64,000 nt of DNA from Bacteroidaceae bacterium (GTDB lineage Bacteria > Bacteroidota > Bacteroidia > Bacteroidales > Bacteroidaceae), in NCBI GenBank assembly GCA_017615835.1, contig JAFZZI010000005.1, positions 45,832-109,831 on the forward strand. Direction: 5' to 3'. Of this stretch, positions 1 to 8,690 are shown piece after piece. Numbering within the stretch: the first letter of the stretch is position 1; each line of letters starts with the position of its first letter. The notes under the pieces are model-generated. The model was not told the origin of the DNA, made no database searches, and saw only the letters and a program-made list of their open reading frames with translations. The position numbers were made by a program, and so were the translations under genes.

Positions 1-701
1 TGGGAATTGTTGATATTCTCAATATTTACGCTGACACGGCGCGAAAGTGCTTCATGTGACTTCAGAAGTGTGCTGTATTTCTTACTCAGGTCCTCTACGG
101 TAGCGGTGAGGGTGGTAATTTTTTTGCGGAGTTCGGCAATATCGGCAAGGAGCGGGTCATCACTCCGGGACGGGAAAGCGGTGTTCCTTTCGGTGTCGCG
201 GCCTTTGTGTTTTAGGTCGTTGGGGATGTTGGGTTCAATCAGGAAGCGGAAAGGCGATATGTCGTAGTGGTTGCAGACTGCAAAAAATACGTCAATAGGG
301 AAGCGTTTACGCAGCAAAAAACGCTCGTGAGGCTTCTGTGAAGTAACACCCATGACGGCAGCTACATCCTTCCAGTAGATTTTACCCTCGCCGTCGCCGA
401 AGGTCAGCTCTACAGCTTGCATATCCCATGTAACAGGTTTCCATCGTTCATAGGGCAGGGTGGCGCTCTCACGCTCCGGGATAATGTGATTGCTGTCTTG
501 TGACACAAAATAGTGTGCTGGCATACGCAGAGCATTGCAAATTTTAAGCAACACCTGTACCGAAGGTGTTATGTCGGCTTTTGTGTAACGGTTCAGCACC
601 TGTTGTGTCAGCCCGCATCGCCTGGCAATCTCGGCCTCTGATATCTGTAAAACCTTTGAAAGCTTGCTAAATAGCGAATTATTAAAACTCCATTTATCCA
701 T
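1..701 (-). CDS. XRE-type helix-turn-helix regulator (3' end outside window)
   Basis: The reverse strand reads open from an ATG at 701 to the window edge (about 233 codons). The N-terminus has an XRE-like helix-turn-helix (around residues 17-60: AEIARRCGLTQQVLNRY, then TPSVQVLLKICNALRMPAHYF). A middle part (residues about 88-150, with KDVAAVMGVTSQKPHERF) may be a second, degenerate helix-turn-helix. The visible C-terminal part is a predicted coiled coil (DPLLADIAELRKKITTL onward). It is transcribed away from the long early operon, with two inverted repeats between them, the usual position of a lysogeny repressor. Repressor identity is inferred; a regulator of other type is possible. Confidence 0.8.
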   Translation of the reverse strand, partial: MDKWSFNNSLFSKLSKVLQISEAEIARRCGLTQQVLNRYTKADITPSVQVLLKICNALRMPAHYFVSQDSNHIIPERESATLPYERWKPVTWDMQAVELTFGDGEGKIYWKDVAAVMGVTSQKPHERFLLRKRFPIDVFFAVCNHYDISPFRFLIEPNIPNDLKHKGRDTERNTAFPSRSDDPLLADIAELRKKITTLTATVEDLSKKYSTLLKSHEALSRRVSVNIENINNS

Positions 702-726
702 GCGATTCTGATGTTGATTTACTTTT

Positions 727-750
727 TTTAACATACGATAGATTGTTAAA
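727..750. promoter_or_regulatory. Inverted repeat, candidate operator
   Basis: TTTAACA (727-733) and TGTTAAA (744-750) form a perfect 7-bp inverted repeat with a 10-bp centre, 26 bases upstream of the leftward XRE gene. The spacing suits a dimeric helix-turn-helix protein. Binding is inferred. Confidence 0.55.
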
Positions 751-755
751 TCTAC

Positions 756-795
756 AACTATTCGTTTGATGATTCACAGAATAGTTTTACCTTCG
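756..795 (+). promoter_or_regulatory. Early promoter with overlapping inverted repeat
   Basis: TTTG (765-768), a 19-bp spacer and TACCTTCG (788-795) match the Bacteroidota primary promoter (TTTG, 19-21 bp, TAnnTTTG). A perfect 8-bp inverted repeat, AACTATTC (756-763) and GAATAGTT (779-786), brackets the -33 box, so a bound regulator would block it. It lies 28 bases before the start at 824 and probably drives the whole early operon. Confidence 0.65.
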
Positions 796-823
796 CCATA
801 AAATTACAACAATTTCGTGTAAT

Positions 824-1093
824 ATGAGCAATGACAAGAAGAAATTGACATCATGTATTGGGCACTACCTAATAGGTATATTATTGGCTCTACTTGGCAG
901 GAACCCATACCGAAAGGAGCTTGATAGAGCAAAGACCGAATTGGCAAAGGCGATGGAGAATGTGCAGTCGCTAAAGGAAGAGTATGACCAGATGCTTACG
1001 GAATTTGGCAAGTCAAAAAGATTAGTGACACGCCTGGAGCGACAGGTGGAATCATTGAAAGCTCAGCATGGCTTAAAGAGAGAACAGAAATAA
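824..1093 (+). CDS. Small coiled-coil protein with LLG-x-x-PYR motif
   Basis: An 89-residue protein with a hydrophobic stretch near residues 12-25 (IGHYLIGILLALLG), then NPYRKELDRAK, then a long charged heptad-type helix to the C-terminus. The hydrophobic-NPYR-coiled coil arrangement recurs in the gene at 1389 on the other side of the small XRE gene, so the two look like diverged paralogues. It is the first gene after the early promoter. Function is not recognised; the N-terminus could be a membrane anchor or an amphipathic helix. Confidence 0.7.
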   Translation: MSNDKKKLTSCIGHYLIGILLALLGRNPYRKELDRAKTELAKAMENVQSLKEEYDQMLTEFGKSKRLVTRLERQVESLKAQHGLKREQK

Positions 1094-1099
1094 CATGAT

Positions 1100-1387
1100 A
1101 TGGACTTAGGAAATGCAATCAAGACACTGCGGACAAAGCAGGGTATGACGCAGGCGCAACTGGCTGAGAAAATCGGCATGAGCATCAACGCCGTCAGTTC
1201 ACTTGAGACAGGTAAGGCTTATCCGCCCAAGGCAACAGTGGAAAAGTTATGCGAGGCATTTGGAATCTCTGCTGCACTTTTCCAGCTTTCGGTCATTGAT
1301 GAGGGTGATTTCCCGGAAGAGAAGCGTGTTCTCTACCGCGCCATGCTGGAGCCGTTGAAGAATGAATTGTTGGATAAGAATGGTTAA
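1100..1387 (+). CDS. Small XRE-family regulator (Cro-like position)
   Basis: A 95-residue protein whose first 60 residues are a standard XRE helix-turn-helix (IKTLRTKQGMTQAQLAEKIG, then SINAVSSLETGKAYPPKATVEKL). The remainder is a short acidic/helical tail. It lies early in the rightward operon, opposite the leftward XRE regulator, which suggests a Cro-type or secondary early regulator. The stop at 1387 is followed one base later by the next start. Confidence 0.85.
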   Translation: MDLGNAIKTLRTKQGMTQAQLAEKIGMSINAVSSLETGKAYPPKATVEKLCEAFGISAALFQLSVIDEGDFPEEKRVLYRAMLEPLKNELLDKNG

Positions 1388-1388
1388 T

Positions 1389-1796
1389 ATGAAAAGGTAT
1401 CTAAAAAACCTGATGAAAGCTTTGCTTGGTATCGACCCATATCGGTTGAAAATAAAGCAAGCAATGGCAGATTATGGACTGACAGTTAGTAGCATACAGC
1501 AGTTTATAGCTGCCGGGGTGCAGTGTAAGGAGGAACTGGCTGTAGAAAGGGAGCGTATAGTTAGCTATCAGAACCTGACAGAAAACCTACGACAACGCAT
1601 TACAGAGAAGGATATTGAGATCCACAGGCAAGCGATGAATTATCAGCAAGAGTTCGCCAAGATGCGTAACACATACGACAAGGATATCAAAGAGCGTGAC
1701 GAAAGGATTGCCGGACTTCGCAAGGACTTGGATGATACGCTGGAACTTCTGCAGAATGCAACTCATGCTCTTGCTGATACAAGTAAGGCAAAATAA
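1389..1796 (+). CDS. Coiled-coil protein, paralogue of the 824 gene
   Basis: The ATG at 1389 is preferred over an in-frame ATG at 1362 because it directly follows the upstream stop and gives the start MKRYLKNLMKALLG. The protein is 135 residues. IDPYRLKIKQAM near the N-terminus parallels NPYRKELDRAK in the 824 product, and the rest is a long charged helix with heptad character (residues about 45-125). No catalytic motif is visible. Function unknown; the pair flanks a small regulator, so a role in the early switch is possible. Confidence 0.7.
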   Translation: MKRYLKNLMKALLGIDPYRLKIKQAMADYGLTVSSIQQFIAAGVQCKEELAVERERIVSYQNLTENLRQRITEKDIEIHRQAMNYQQEFAKMRNTYDKDIKERDERIAGLRKDLDDTLELLQNATHALADTSKAK

Positions 1797-1839
1797 TGTC
1801 TGGCAAGACTATCTTACAGATACTGTAAAAGTGTAATTT

Positions 1840-4800
1840 GTGACTGATAAAAACCGAGATATACTGAATGCCATACCGCTGGTGGAGGTGATGCGGGGAT
1901 GGGGGCATACGGCGAAGCATCAGAACAGTGTTTCGGCGTGGTACCTATGCCCGTGGCATGATGACCATAACCCGTCGCTGGAGGTAAGGAAACAGCCTCT
2001 GAAGGATGCGCAGGACCTGAGTTTCAAATGTTGGGCATGCAAGCAGGAAGGCTTCGGGGCGATACAGTTGGCGGCCCGGTTGATGGGTTTAACGCCGGGC
2101 AGGGTGCCAGACGAAGACCTGCAGATGGTGCTGACGGAACTGGCGACGCGCTGCGAAGTGGAGTTGGAGCCAGAGGAAAACGACGGCAGACCTTGGAAAG
2201 GCGGCCTGCGGACCAAGATCATAGGCTGGGACGACTTCAAAGTCCAGGAGCCTCATTATGCCGGCATGGCTGATGGCGAGACAGAGTTTGAGCCAGGCGA
2301 GTGGACGGAACAAGGGCTTAAGGCACTGGGGTTGAAAGTTGAACTGGCATCAAGAAAAGCAAGGAAAGCCGATGTCGCAGAGGGTGCCGAAATCAAGATT
2401 GGCGACATCATAACGGAGTACGACGCTGATAGCGGTGAGCCGCTATACCGCTGCTCGTTGGGTGCCGGGTTCTACGGCAAACCGGAGAAAGCTGAAACGA
2501 AGACCATCGGACAGTGGGGTGAAGAACTGAATCGGATGTTCGGCGTTGAGCCTATCAGACGTTTCATCACCCGCAAGACGCCAGAACAAGGCGGTATCAT
2601 CGCTATCGTTACCAGGTCCACAAGGAACTATCCTATATTTATCTTCCGCTATCCGTGGGGTATTAAGAAGTATGAGCCGAAGGATAATACAGGCAAGAGA
2701 AAGTGGTGGTGGAGCATTGGCGAAGATGCCGATGTGGATCATCGCTGGTATGCCGACAGCGACCTGAAGGACTTTCTGGACGATGGCGTGATACCACCAC
2801 AGGACGAGCGTCACCCGATGGTGGCGACAGAGAAAGAGGATGGCGACAAGAAGACGAAAACCTACCGTTTCAAGCGCGTGGTACTGTGTTCCGGACCGAG
2901 GGATGCTATTGCCGTCTGGAGCCATTCTGACGCTCATGTGGTATGGCTGCACTCTGAACTCAGCGGGTTCAACCGCAAGGAAGGCGCTATGCGCCCCAAC
3001 CGTTGGCTGCGCTCGTTCGTCAGGAGACTTTTGGGCGTGACCGTGGAAGGTGGCTTATATATCTGCTACGACGAGGATGCGACTGGTTTGGCGGCGAGTC
3101 AGGCCATTGCGCTGAATAATCCACAGGTGCATTGGCTGCGGTTGCCAAAGGAATTGACGGAGATAAACGTCAAGGGTAAACCGCTGAAGGATGTAACCGA
3201 TTTTATCACCCATTTCCAGGAGGTAGAGGGCCGCATGCCCGCCGACCTTCAGCACGACGATCCGGTTGATTGGTTTGACAATGCCCTGTTTGACACTCCA
3301 ACTACTAAGTTCTGGCAATGGGAGAGTGCTCGTAAGGATGCTGACGGCTCGGAGCGTGCCAGATATAAGTTTGACATGAGGAATACGCCGGTGTTTCTCC
3401 GTGCCCGTGGCCTGGTAAGGCGGGTGATGAAACTGGAGGATGGCAGCGTATCGCGTTTCTTCCTGCTGGGCAGTGATAATATCTACAGCGAATGCTTTGC
3501 GGGAGAAAAGGGCACAGCGAACAGGCTGTTGCAGCAGGCGCGCGACCTGATGGCTGACTGGCTCAGGGCTCATAAGGAGTTTAACGACCCGAAGGGCGCC
3601 CTCAGTCGCGCTATATACTCGGCTAAGCTGGAGCAGAGCGCCCTGGAAAGCATCGAGACCGTGGATTTCAACGACAGGAGTTACGGCGAGGACTTTGATC
3701 ACTTTTTCTTTGAAAATACTGCCGTGCTGGTGACGAAAGACGGCTGGAAGACGGTAGGTTATGAGCAGTTGAAATGGTGGACAAATGCCGATGCCATCCT
3801 TGACGGTGTGTTCACTCCCGTTAAGCAGCAGTGGCGAGTGGAACTAAACCCTCTTTATGAGACCGAACGCCAGGCGCACGAGGCAGCCTTGATGTCTATG
3901 AAGACACAGGAGGAACAGTCGCAGGAAAACATGCGCTGGGATGCTTGGGCGTCGGTTTGGAAGTACCGCCTTGTGATAGACAAGCCGATAGATGAGATGC
4001 CGGTACATTTCCGGTTCCTATATAATACATGTCGCATCTTCTGGGAGAAGGAGGCGGCTGGCGAAGAACTGTCAAAGACAGAGCATCAGGTACAGGATAT
4101 GTATTTTATCACCATGCTCCATGCTCTTGGCTCGGCACTGGTAAGACATAGAAGTGCTAACCGCCAACAATTTCTTCATATCACTGACAACGGCACGCGC
4201 CGCGAGGATCTGGCTAGCGGCGGCACCGGCAAAAGCGCAATATTGGAACTGCTAGCCCTGATGCGCCGAGTGCTGCGCATAGACGGCAAGTCACTGGAAG
4301 GCGGAAACATCATGCTTGAACAGGAATTGGGCAAGGTGGTGCCCGGACTGCACAACATTGTGGCCATAGACGAACTGCCAGATAAGTTCTCGCCTAAAAA
4401 GATGTATAATTACCCGCTGTCGCTTACCTCGCGAGGCCTATATAAAGGCTCCGTCAAACTGGAGGGCGATGACCTGCCTAAGTTTGTGGTGGCATCGAAC
4501 GAACAATTGGACCTCTCATCTGACAGCACGAGCCGCCGCATCTACCAGATGCTTGTCAGCGACTGGTATCATCCCCGCTCAATGGACGGTTCGCGGCCTG
4601 CACATACCCCTGCCGATGACTTCCGCAAGGATACCGGCATAAAGGAGGTAGCCCGTAACTTGCCGCCTGTCCTGCTCAATGAGGCTCGTAATCTGCTGTT
4701 AGGCTGCGTGCAGTTGTTTCTGCAGTTCCCCGATGAGACCATCCGTCCACCCAAGGACAGCAGGGCACTCCTGCGTCAGGCACTCGCAGCCAGCAAGGAC

Positions 4801-5271
4801 GAGCAGTTTACCCGTTGGATAGCATCATACCTGGCCGATAAACGCCATATCGGCATACCAATTGCGCACCAGGAATTAGCCATCAGCCTGCTTGACTACT
4901 GCGGTATTACCGTGGGTGAGAAGACAATGAAAGCTGCCATGAAGCGCATCCGCGACAATATGGAAGATTACCTGCGGACATCTATCTATGTGATGAACCC
5001 GCCCGTGGTGCTGCGTACGCCGACCGACCGCGAGAAGGGTTTTCGCCGCTGCGCTACATGGATGCATCAGATGAACGCCGACGGCACCATTCAGATTGAC
5101 AAGCAGGGCAAGCGTCTGCCTAGGGTATTGGAGAAAAAGATACAACCCAAGACCTATTATTTCTACCGCAAGGGCTACGTTCCGCGACACTTCTATGAAG
5201 AAGGCCACGAAGGCGACAAAGATTATGTACAGGCAGCGCCGGAGATAGATCCGGAAGGAGTTGAGCTATGA
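1840..5271 (+). CDS. Phage primase-helicase (CHC2 zinc finger, TOPRIM, P-loop)
   Basis: An 1143-residue replication protein starting at GTG. Order: CHC2 zinc finger (C37, H40, C64, C67: CPWHDDHNPS to FKCWACKQEG); TOPRIM-like part around residues 345-460 (VVLCSGPRDAIAVW, GGLYICYDEDATGLAAS, then KDVTDF); C-terminal P-loop ATPase with Walker A (LASGGTGKSA, near residue 790) and Walker B (NIVAIDELPD, near 840). This is the layout of phage and plasmid primase-helicases that lay primers and unwind the fork. The ATPase resembles superfamily-3-type helicases, but that class is inferred. The stop overlaps the next start (ATGA). Confidence 0.9.
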   Translation: MTDKNRDILNAIPLVEVMRGWGHTAKHQNSVSAWYLCPWHDDHNPSLEVRKQPLKDAQDLSFKCWACKQEGFGAIQLAARLMGLTPGRVPDEDLQMVLTELATRCEVELEPEENDGRPWKGGLRTKIIGWDDFKVQEPHYAGMADGETEFEPGEWTEQGLKALGLKVELASRKARKADVAEGAEIKIGDIITEYDADSGEPLYRCSLGAGFYGKPEKAETKTIGQWGEELNRMFGVEPIRRFITRKTPEQGGIIAIVTRSTRNYPIFIFRYPWGIKKYEPKDNTGKRKWWWSIGEDADVDHRWYADSDLKDFLDDGVIPPQDERHPMVATEKEDGDKKTKTYRFKRVVLCSGPRDAIAVWSHSDAHVVWLHSELSGFNRKEGAMRPNRWLRSFVRRLLGVTVEGGLYICYDEDATGLAASQAIALNNPQVHWLRLPKELTEINVKGKPLKDVTDFITHFQEVEGRMPADLQHDDPVDWFDNALFDTPTTKFWQWESARKDADGSERARYKFDMRNTPVFLRARGLVRRVMKLEDGSVSRFFLLGSDNIYSECFAGEKGTANRLLQQARDLMADWLRAHKEFNDPKGALSRAIYSAKLEQSALESIETVDFNDRSYGEDFDHFFFENTAVLVTKDGWKTVGYEQLKWWTNADAILDGVFTPVKQQWRVELNPLYETERQAHEAALMSMKTQEEQSQENMRWDAWASVWKYRLVIDKPIDEMPVHFRFLYNTCRIFWEKEAAGEELSKTEHQVQDMYFITMLHALGSALVRHRSANRQQFLHITDNGTRREDLASGGTGKSAILELLALMRRVLRIDGKSLEGGNIMLEQELGKVVPGLHNIVAIDELPDKFSPKKMYNYPLSLTSRGLYKGSVKLEGDDLPKFVVASNEQLDLSSDSTSRRIYQMLVSDWYHPRSMDGSRPAHTPADDFRKDTGIKEVARNLPPVLLNEARNLLLGCVQLFLQFPDETIRPPKDSRALLRQALAASKDEQFTRWIASYLADKRHIGIPIAHQELAISLLDYCGITVGEKTMKAAMKRIRDNMEDYLRTSIYVMNPPVVLRTPTDREKGFRRCATWMHQMNADGTIQIDKQGKRLPRVLEKKIQPKTYYFYRKGYVPRHFYEEGHEGDKDYVQAAPEIDPEGVEL

Positions 5272-5702
5272 CTAAACACCGTAAACTTATAACCATCATC
5301 AAGCGGAGTTGTATCACAGATAAGGTGGTGTGGATATATCAGGGCGTGAGCTATGAGGCTGCGAGGATTGCCTATTGGAGGGCTTGTAAGAAGGAACTGG
5401 AGAAGATTAAGCACTGGACGGAACAGATGGCGGACCGCAAACGGATGGTGGGAGCTGTGATGGGCGTGCTGAGCTGCAGCAGTTCGAGCAGCGTGTTTGA
5501 TGACCATATGACTGACGAGCAGCGACAGGCAGCCCGCGAGTTGGCAAAACTCCGTAAAGAGGAGCCAGCTATGTACACCGGTTTCTATGAGCATATCATG
5601 GAGGAGCGCCGACGGCGCAGACAGGATAGCGAAATCCGGCGCAAGATGCGGGAACGCGACAAAAAACAGCCAGAGACGGCTAAGAAGAAACGAATGAAGT
5701 AA
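5268..5702 (+). CDS. Basic hypothetical protein, coupled to the primase
   Basis: A 144-residue protein starting inside the primase stop codon (ATGA), so translation is probably coupled. It has a short serine run (SCSSSSSVFDD, near residue 65) like those seen in several late proteins, and a strongly basic, helical C-terminus rich in Arg and Lys that could bind nucleic acid. No family recognised. Context suggests a replication accessory role. Confidence 0.7.
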   Translation: MTKHRKLITIIKRSCITDKVVWIYQGVSYEAARIAYWRACKKELEKIKHWTEQMADRKRMVGAVMGVLSCSSSSSVFDDHMTDEQRQAARELAKLRKEEPAMYTGFYEHIMEERRRRRQDSEIRRKMRERDKKQPETAKKKRMK

Positions 5703-5748
5703 AAATTACATAACAATGATTATGTTAAATAGCAAATAAAGCGAGGTT

Positions 5749-5904
5749 ATGATGTACTGCAAGGGACTCGAATGCAGCTGTCGCCAGAGCTGTGCCCGAC
5801 ATATAATGATATTAGCCGAACATGAGAGCGACAGATGGATTGACCACTGCATCGACGGGCAGAAATTTATAAGAGTAATTCTGGAAACGTTGGACCACGA
5901 CTGA
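5749..5904 (+). CDS. Small cysteine-rich protein
   Basis: A 51-residue open frame beginning MMYCKGLECSCRQSC. Four cysteines lie within the first 15 residues and one further on (DHCIDG). The spacing suggests a small zinc-binding or disulfide fold, and the rest is acidic-amphipathic. It fills the gap between two clear genes of the early operon on the same strand. Function unknown. Confidence 0.55.
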   Translation: MMYCKGLECSCRQSCARHIMILAEHESDRWIDHCIDGQKFIRVILETLDHD

Positions 5905-5933
5905 ACGACAGAAGTTAGATAAAAGCTACAATA

Positions 5934-6953
5934 ATGAACGATAAAATCTTTCCTCCCCTTCCCGGCTCCTGGTCGGCGCTGACATGGCGGCAACTTTGTG
6001 ACGTGTGGTCGGCAAAGATCCGCTACGGCGGCAATCCGGATGCGGCAAGTGTGGCAGCGCTGCTGACGCTGACACTTGGTTCCAAGTTTAAGGTTTCATG
6101 TTCCAAATCGGACGAGCAGACAGGCGAGCAGCAGTATCTGGTTTCAAGTACGGATGGCAGCCAGCCGGAAACCTACGTGGCAACCGCAAGGGAATTGGCA
6201 TGGATGGCCAAGCAGACCCTACCTTGGTTCTCTTATCCATATGGAGATCCGGGCAAGGAGGCGGTGAAGGATGAGAAGGGTAAGGTTGTAAAAGAAGCGA
6301 TTGAGCCGCACCGTGGTTACGTCAACGAGAATGTGGCCGACTGGTATGACGCTATGGCGCTGCCTCAAGAGACGGTGACTGTTGAGGGCATTACTTTCGC
6401 GCTCCCCGCTGTAGCCTGTGAGAACCTGACGTGGCACCAGTACCGCGTGCTGCAGGCCATCGTCCCGCAAATCTTTCAGGAGGATATCACGGAGGATGAT
6501 GCGCTTCAGCTTCAGGCTCAGTTTGTAGCCTATATTACTGTACCAGAGCCATCGGCTACGCCCGACGGTGACCTGTTTGACAAGCGTATTGACTTCAAGT
6601 ACCAGGCCGAGCGAGCCGAAGCCTCTGTGCCCTTCTGGCGGCGGGTATTGGAAAAGGATACGCTACTCTTCCATATCTGTTTTCAGGTATGGCAAACGGC
6701 TACTACCAACTACTACCCATCGGTATTTCCCCTACTCTTTAGTGAGGATTCACAGAAAAACGACCCGTTACATACAGCCCTCACTGGCGAGGTCGGCACT
6801 ATCAACGCCGTAATGAAGTATCAAGGGTATGCTAGCCCCCAGGAGATTTATGACACCAACCTTCCTATAATTCTCGGGGTTCTTAACAACATGACCAAGG
6901 AGGCAAAGGAAATCGAGGAAATGAACCAGCGGATAAACAGTAGAAGGAAATGA
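5934..6953 (+). CDS. Hypothetical protein, 339 aa
   Basis: A soluble protein with a tryptophan-rich N-terminus (PGSWSALTWRQLCDVWSAK), a helical middle (residues about 180-290) and a charged C-terminal tail (MTKEAKEIEEMNQR). The leader contains the AAAAGCTAC motif shared with the genes at 8172 and 10132. I do not recognise a family. The N-terminal WRQL pattern and helical character are loosely like tail-assembly chaperones, but its place next to replication genes argues against that. Confidence 0.75.
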   Translation: MNDKIFPPLPGSWSALTWRQLCDVWSAKIRYGGNPDAASVAALLTLTLGSKFKVSCSKSDEQTGEQQYLVSSTDGSQPETYVATARELAWMAKQTLPWFSYPYGDPGKEAVKDEKGKVVKEAIEPHRGYVNENVADWYDAMALPQETVTVEGITFALPAVACENLTWHQYRVLQAIVPQIFQEDITEDDALQLQAQFVAYITVPEPSATPDGDLFDKRIDFKYQAERAEASVPFWRRVLEKDTLLFHICFQVWQTATTNYYPSVFPLLFSEDSQKNDPLHTALTGEVGTINAVMKYQGYASPQEIYDTNLPIILGVLNNMTKEAKEIEEMNQRINSRRK

Positions 6954-6965
6954 TGCAACAGAGCT

Positions 6966-7946
6966 ATGGAATTTGATTTACTCAGCTATCATAAATATAT
7001 AATCAGCTTCTCTGGAGGCAAAGACAGCACAGCTTTGCTGCTTTTCCTTTTAGAGAATAATGTACCACGTGAGAGGATTGAACTTTGGCATCAGGAGATT
7101 GACGGACGTGGAAGAACATTATTCGATTGGGAAGTAACACCTGACTATTGCCGGAAACTTGGGCTAGCTTTTGATATACCCGTTTTTTATCAGTGGAAAG
7201 TAGGCGGTTTTGAATGTGAAATGCTTAGGGAAGATAGCCTGACAGCTCCTATATGTTTTGAGCTTCCAGATGGCAACATAAAACAGGTGGGCGGCACTAT
7301 GGGAAAGAAAACTACACGCCGGAGGTTTCCGCAGCCGTCACCAGATCTTAGAGTTAGATGGTGTAGCGCATACCTGAAAATTGACGTTTGCGCTACCGCT
7401 TTAAGAAACCAAGAGAGGTTTAAAAACATCAGAACCTTAGTGTTGTCTGGGGAACGCGGAGAAGAAAGCAAACAAAGGGCAAACTATGCCATATTAGAAC
7501 CAGATAAGGCTGATTTAAGAAATGGCAAGCATTTCTATAGATACATAGATAGATACAGGCCACTCAGAGACTGGAAGGAAAATCAGATATGGGAACTGTT
7601 GGAAAAGTACAGGATCCGGCCGCATCCTTGCTATTTTATGGGCTTTGGAAGGTGTAGCTGTAAATTCTGTGTTTTTGGTAATCAGCACCAATTCGCCAGC
7701 GCTGCTTGTATTAGTAAGATTCAGGCGGCAGAGCTTGTCAGGTTTGAAAAAGAGTTTGGTTGTACCTTAAAAAGAGATACCGATCTCGAAACGCTAATAA
7801 GAAAGGGGAGACCGTATAAAGATATAACAGGTGAACTTTCAAGATTAGCCACAAGTTATGAATTTAGCAACAGCATCATTGTTCCAGACAATGAGAACTG
7901 GGAACTTCCATCTGGAGCATTCAAAAAATGTGGAGGTCCGACATAA
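6966..7946 (+). CDS. PAPS-reductase-like PP-loop protein
   Basis: A 326-residue member of the phosphoadenosine-phosphosulfate-reductase-like / DndC-like ATP-pyrophosphatase group. The PP-loop SFSGGKDSTALL is at residues 14-25, and a cysteine cluster GRCSCKFCVFG near residue 230 could bind a metal or iron-sulfur cluster. Such enzymes activate a substrate with ATP and handle sulfur; phage copies are common but mostly uncharacterised. No other phosphorothioation (Dnd) gene is visible, so DNA thiolation is only a possibility. The gene is visibly more A+T-rich than the primase, a hint of separate acquisition. Confidence 0.8.
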   Translation: MEFDLLSYHKYIISFSGGKDSTALLLFLLENNVPRERIELWHQEIDGRGRTLFDWEVTPDYCRKLGLAFDIPVFYQWKVGGFECEMLREDSLTAPICFELPDGNIKQVGGTMGKKTTRRRFPQPSPDLRVRWCSAYLKIDVCATALRNQERFKNIRTLVLSGERGEESKQRANYAILEPDKADLRNGKHFYRYIDRYRPLRDWKENQIWELLEKYRIRPHPCYFMGFGRCSCKFCVFGNQHQFASAACISKIQAAELVRFEKEFGCTLKRDTDLETLIRKGRPYKDITGELSRLATSYEFSNSIIVPDNENWELPSGAFKKCGGPT

Positions 7947-7966
7947 TAAATTAAACATTATACAAT

Positions 7967-8128
7967 ATGAAAAAGTATTTGGTTAGACTAACCTTGGCCG
8001 GTTATGAATTTGATGAAGACGTTTACGCCAACAATAAGACAGAGGCATACGAAAAGGCCAAGAAACGCCTTGCAAAGAAACTATTTAAGGAGTCAAACTT
8101 GAAAAGGTATTCATGTGATGAATTTTGA
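7967..8128 (+). CDS. Small basic protein, 53 aa
   Basis: An open frame beginning MKKYLVRLTLAGYEFDEDVY and continuing with KTEAYEKAKKRLAKKL. The N-terminal half looks like a small beta-hairpin and the rest like a basic helix, a layout often seen in short phage proteins. It sits 20 bases after the PAPS-reductase-like gene and shares its A+T-rich composition. Function unknown. Confidence 0.55.
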   Translation: MKKYLVRLTLAGYEFDEDVYANNKTEAYEKAKKRLAKKLFKESNLKRYSCDEF

Positions 8129-8171
8129 ATAGCCGACGGCCTCATGAAAGAGAATAAAAAGCTACAACATT

Positions 8172-8678
8172 ATGGCAAAATATGGATCGACAGTAGCAAA
8201 AGCTACGAAAGAAGAATTTAATAGGGTGTGGTCTTTCTTGCGCGCAATGGAAGCGTTATTTGAGAGCCGAAGTTTCTTTAGTAATGAAGAAGATTGGCAC
8301 AACTGGGATGATAGTGATGAAGACAAGAAGATGTTGCTGAAAATCGAAAAAGAACTTATTGCGGGTGGAGATGAAGGATGGGACGGACACCCGGATAATC
8401 GCTTAATTCTCTACGAATTTATGAAACGCAAGTTCTTATGTGCCAACTATTCCGGCAGTATCGGCCGCATACTGTTAGACTGCGAGACGCTGATAAAGAA
8501 TGTTTGTGATCCTAAATTGGATTATCTGGAGTTTAAACCCAGCATCATGTATGCAGAGCGTAATGCTTTAGGGAGAGTGGAAAATATTATCAATAGTGGG
8601 CAACAAAAAGGCAGAGACCCGCAGAAGATTATTGCATCCATCAAGAGACTTATCGAGAAATCAAAGAAAGAGAATTAA
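8172..8678 (+). CDS. Hypothetical protein, 168 aa
   Basis: The N-terminal half is acidic and aromatic (EEDWHNWDDSDEDKK), resembling phage proteins built around a Trp/Asp-rich helical hairpin; the C-terminal half is helical with a basic end (SIKRLIEKSKKEN). The leader contains AAAAAGCTACAAC, shared with the genes at 5934 and 10132. No enzyme motif is visible. Confidence 0.7.
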   Translation: MAKYGSTVAKATKEEFNRVWSFLRAMEALFESRSFFSNEEDWHNWDDSDEDKKMLLKIEKELIAGGDEGWDGHPDNRLILYEFMKRKFLCANYSGSIGRILLDCETLIKNVCDPKLDYLEFKPSIMYAERNALGRVENIINSGQQKGRDPQKIIASIKRLIEKSKKEN

Positions 8679-8690
8679 CGAATAACGATT

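Noticed and set aside
5934-6953. Terminase or tail chaperone identity
   Set aside because: No Walker motifs for a terminase and wrong neighbourhood for a tail chaperone.
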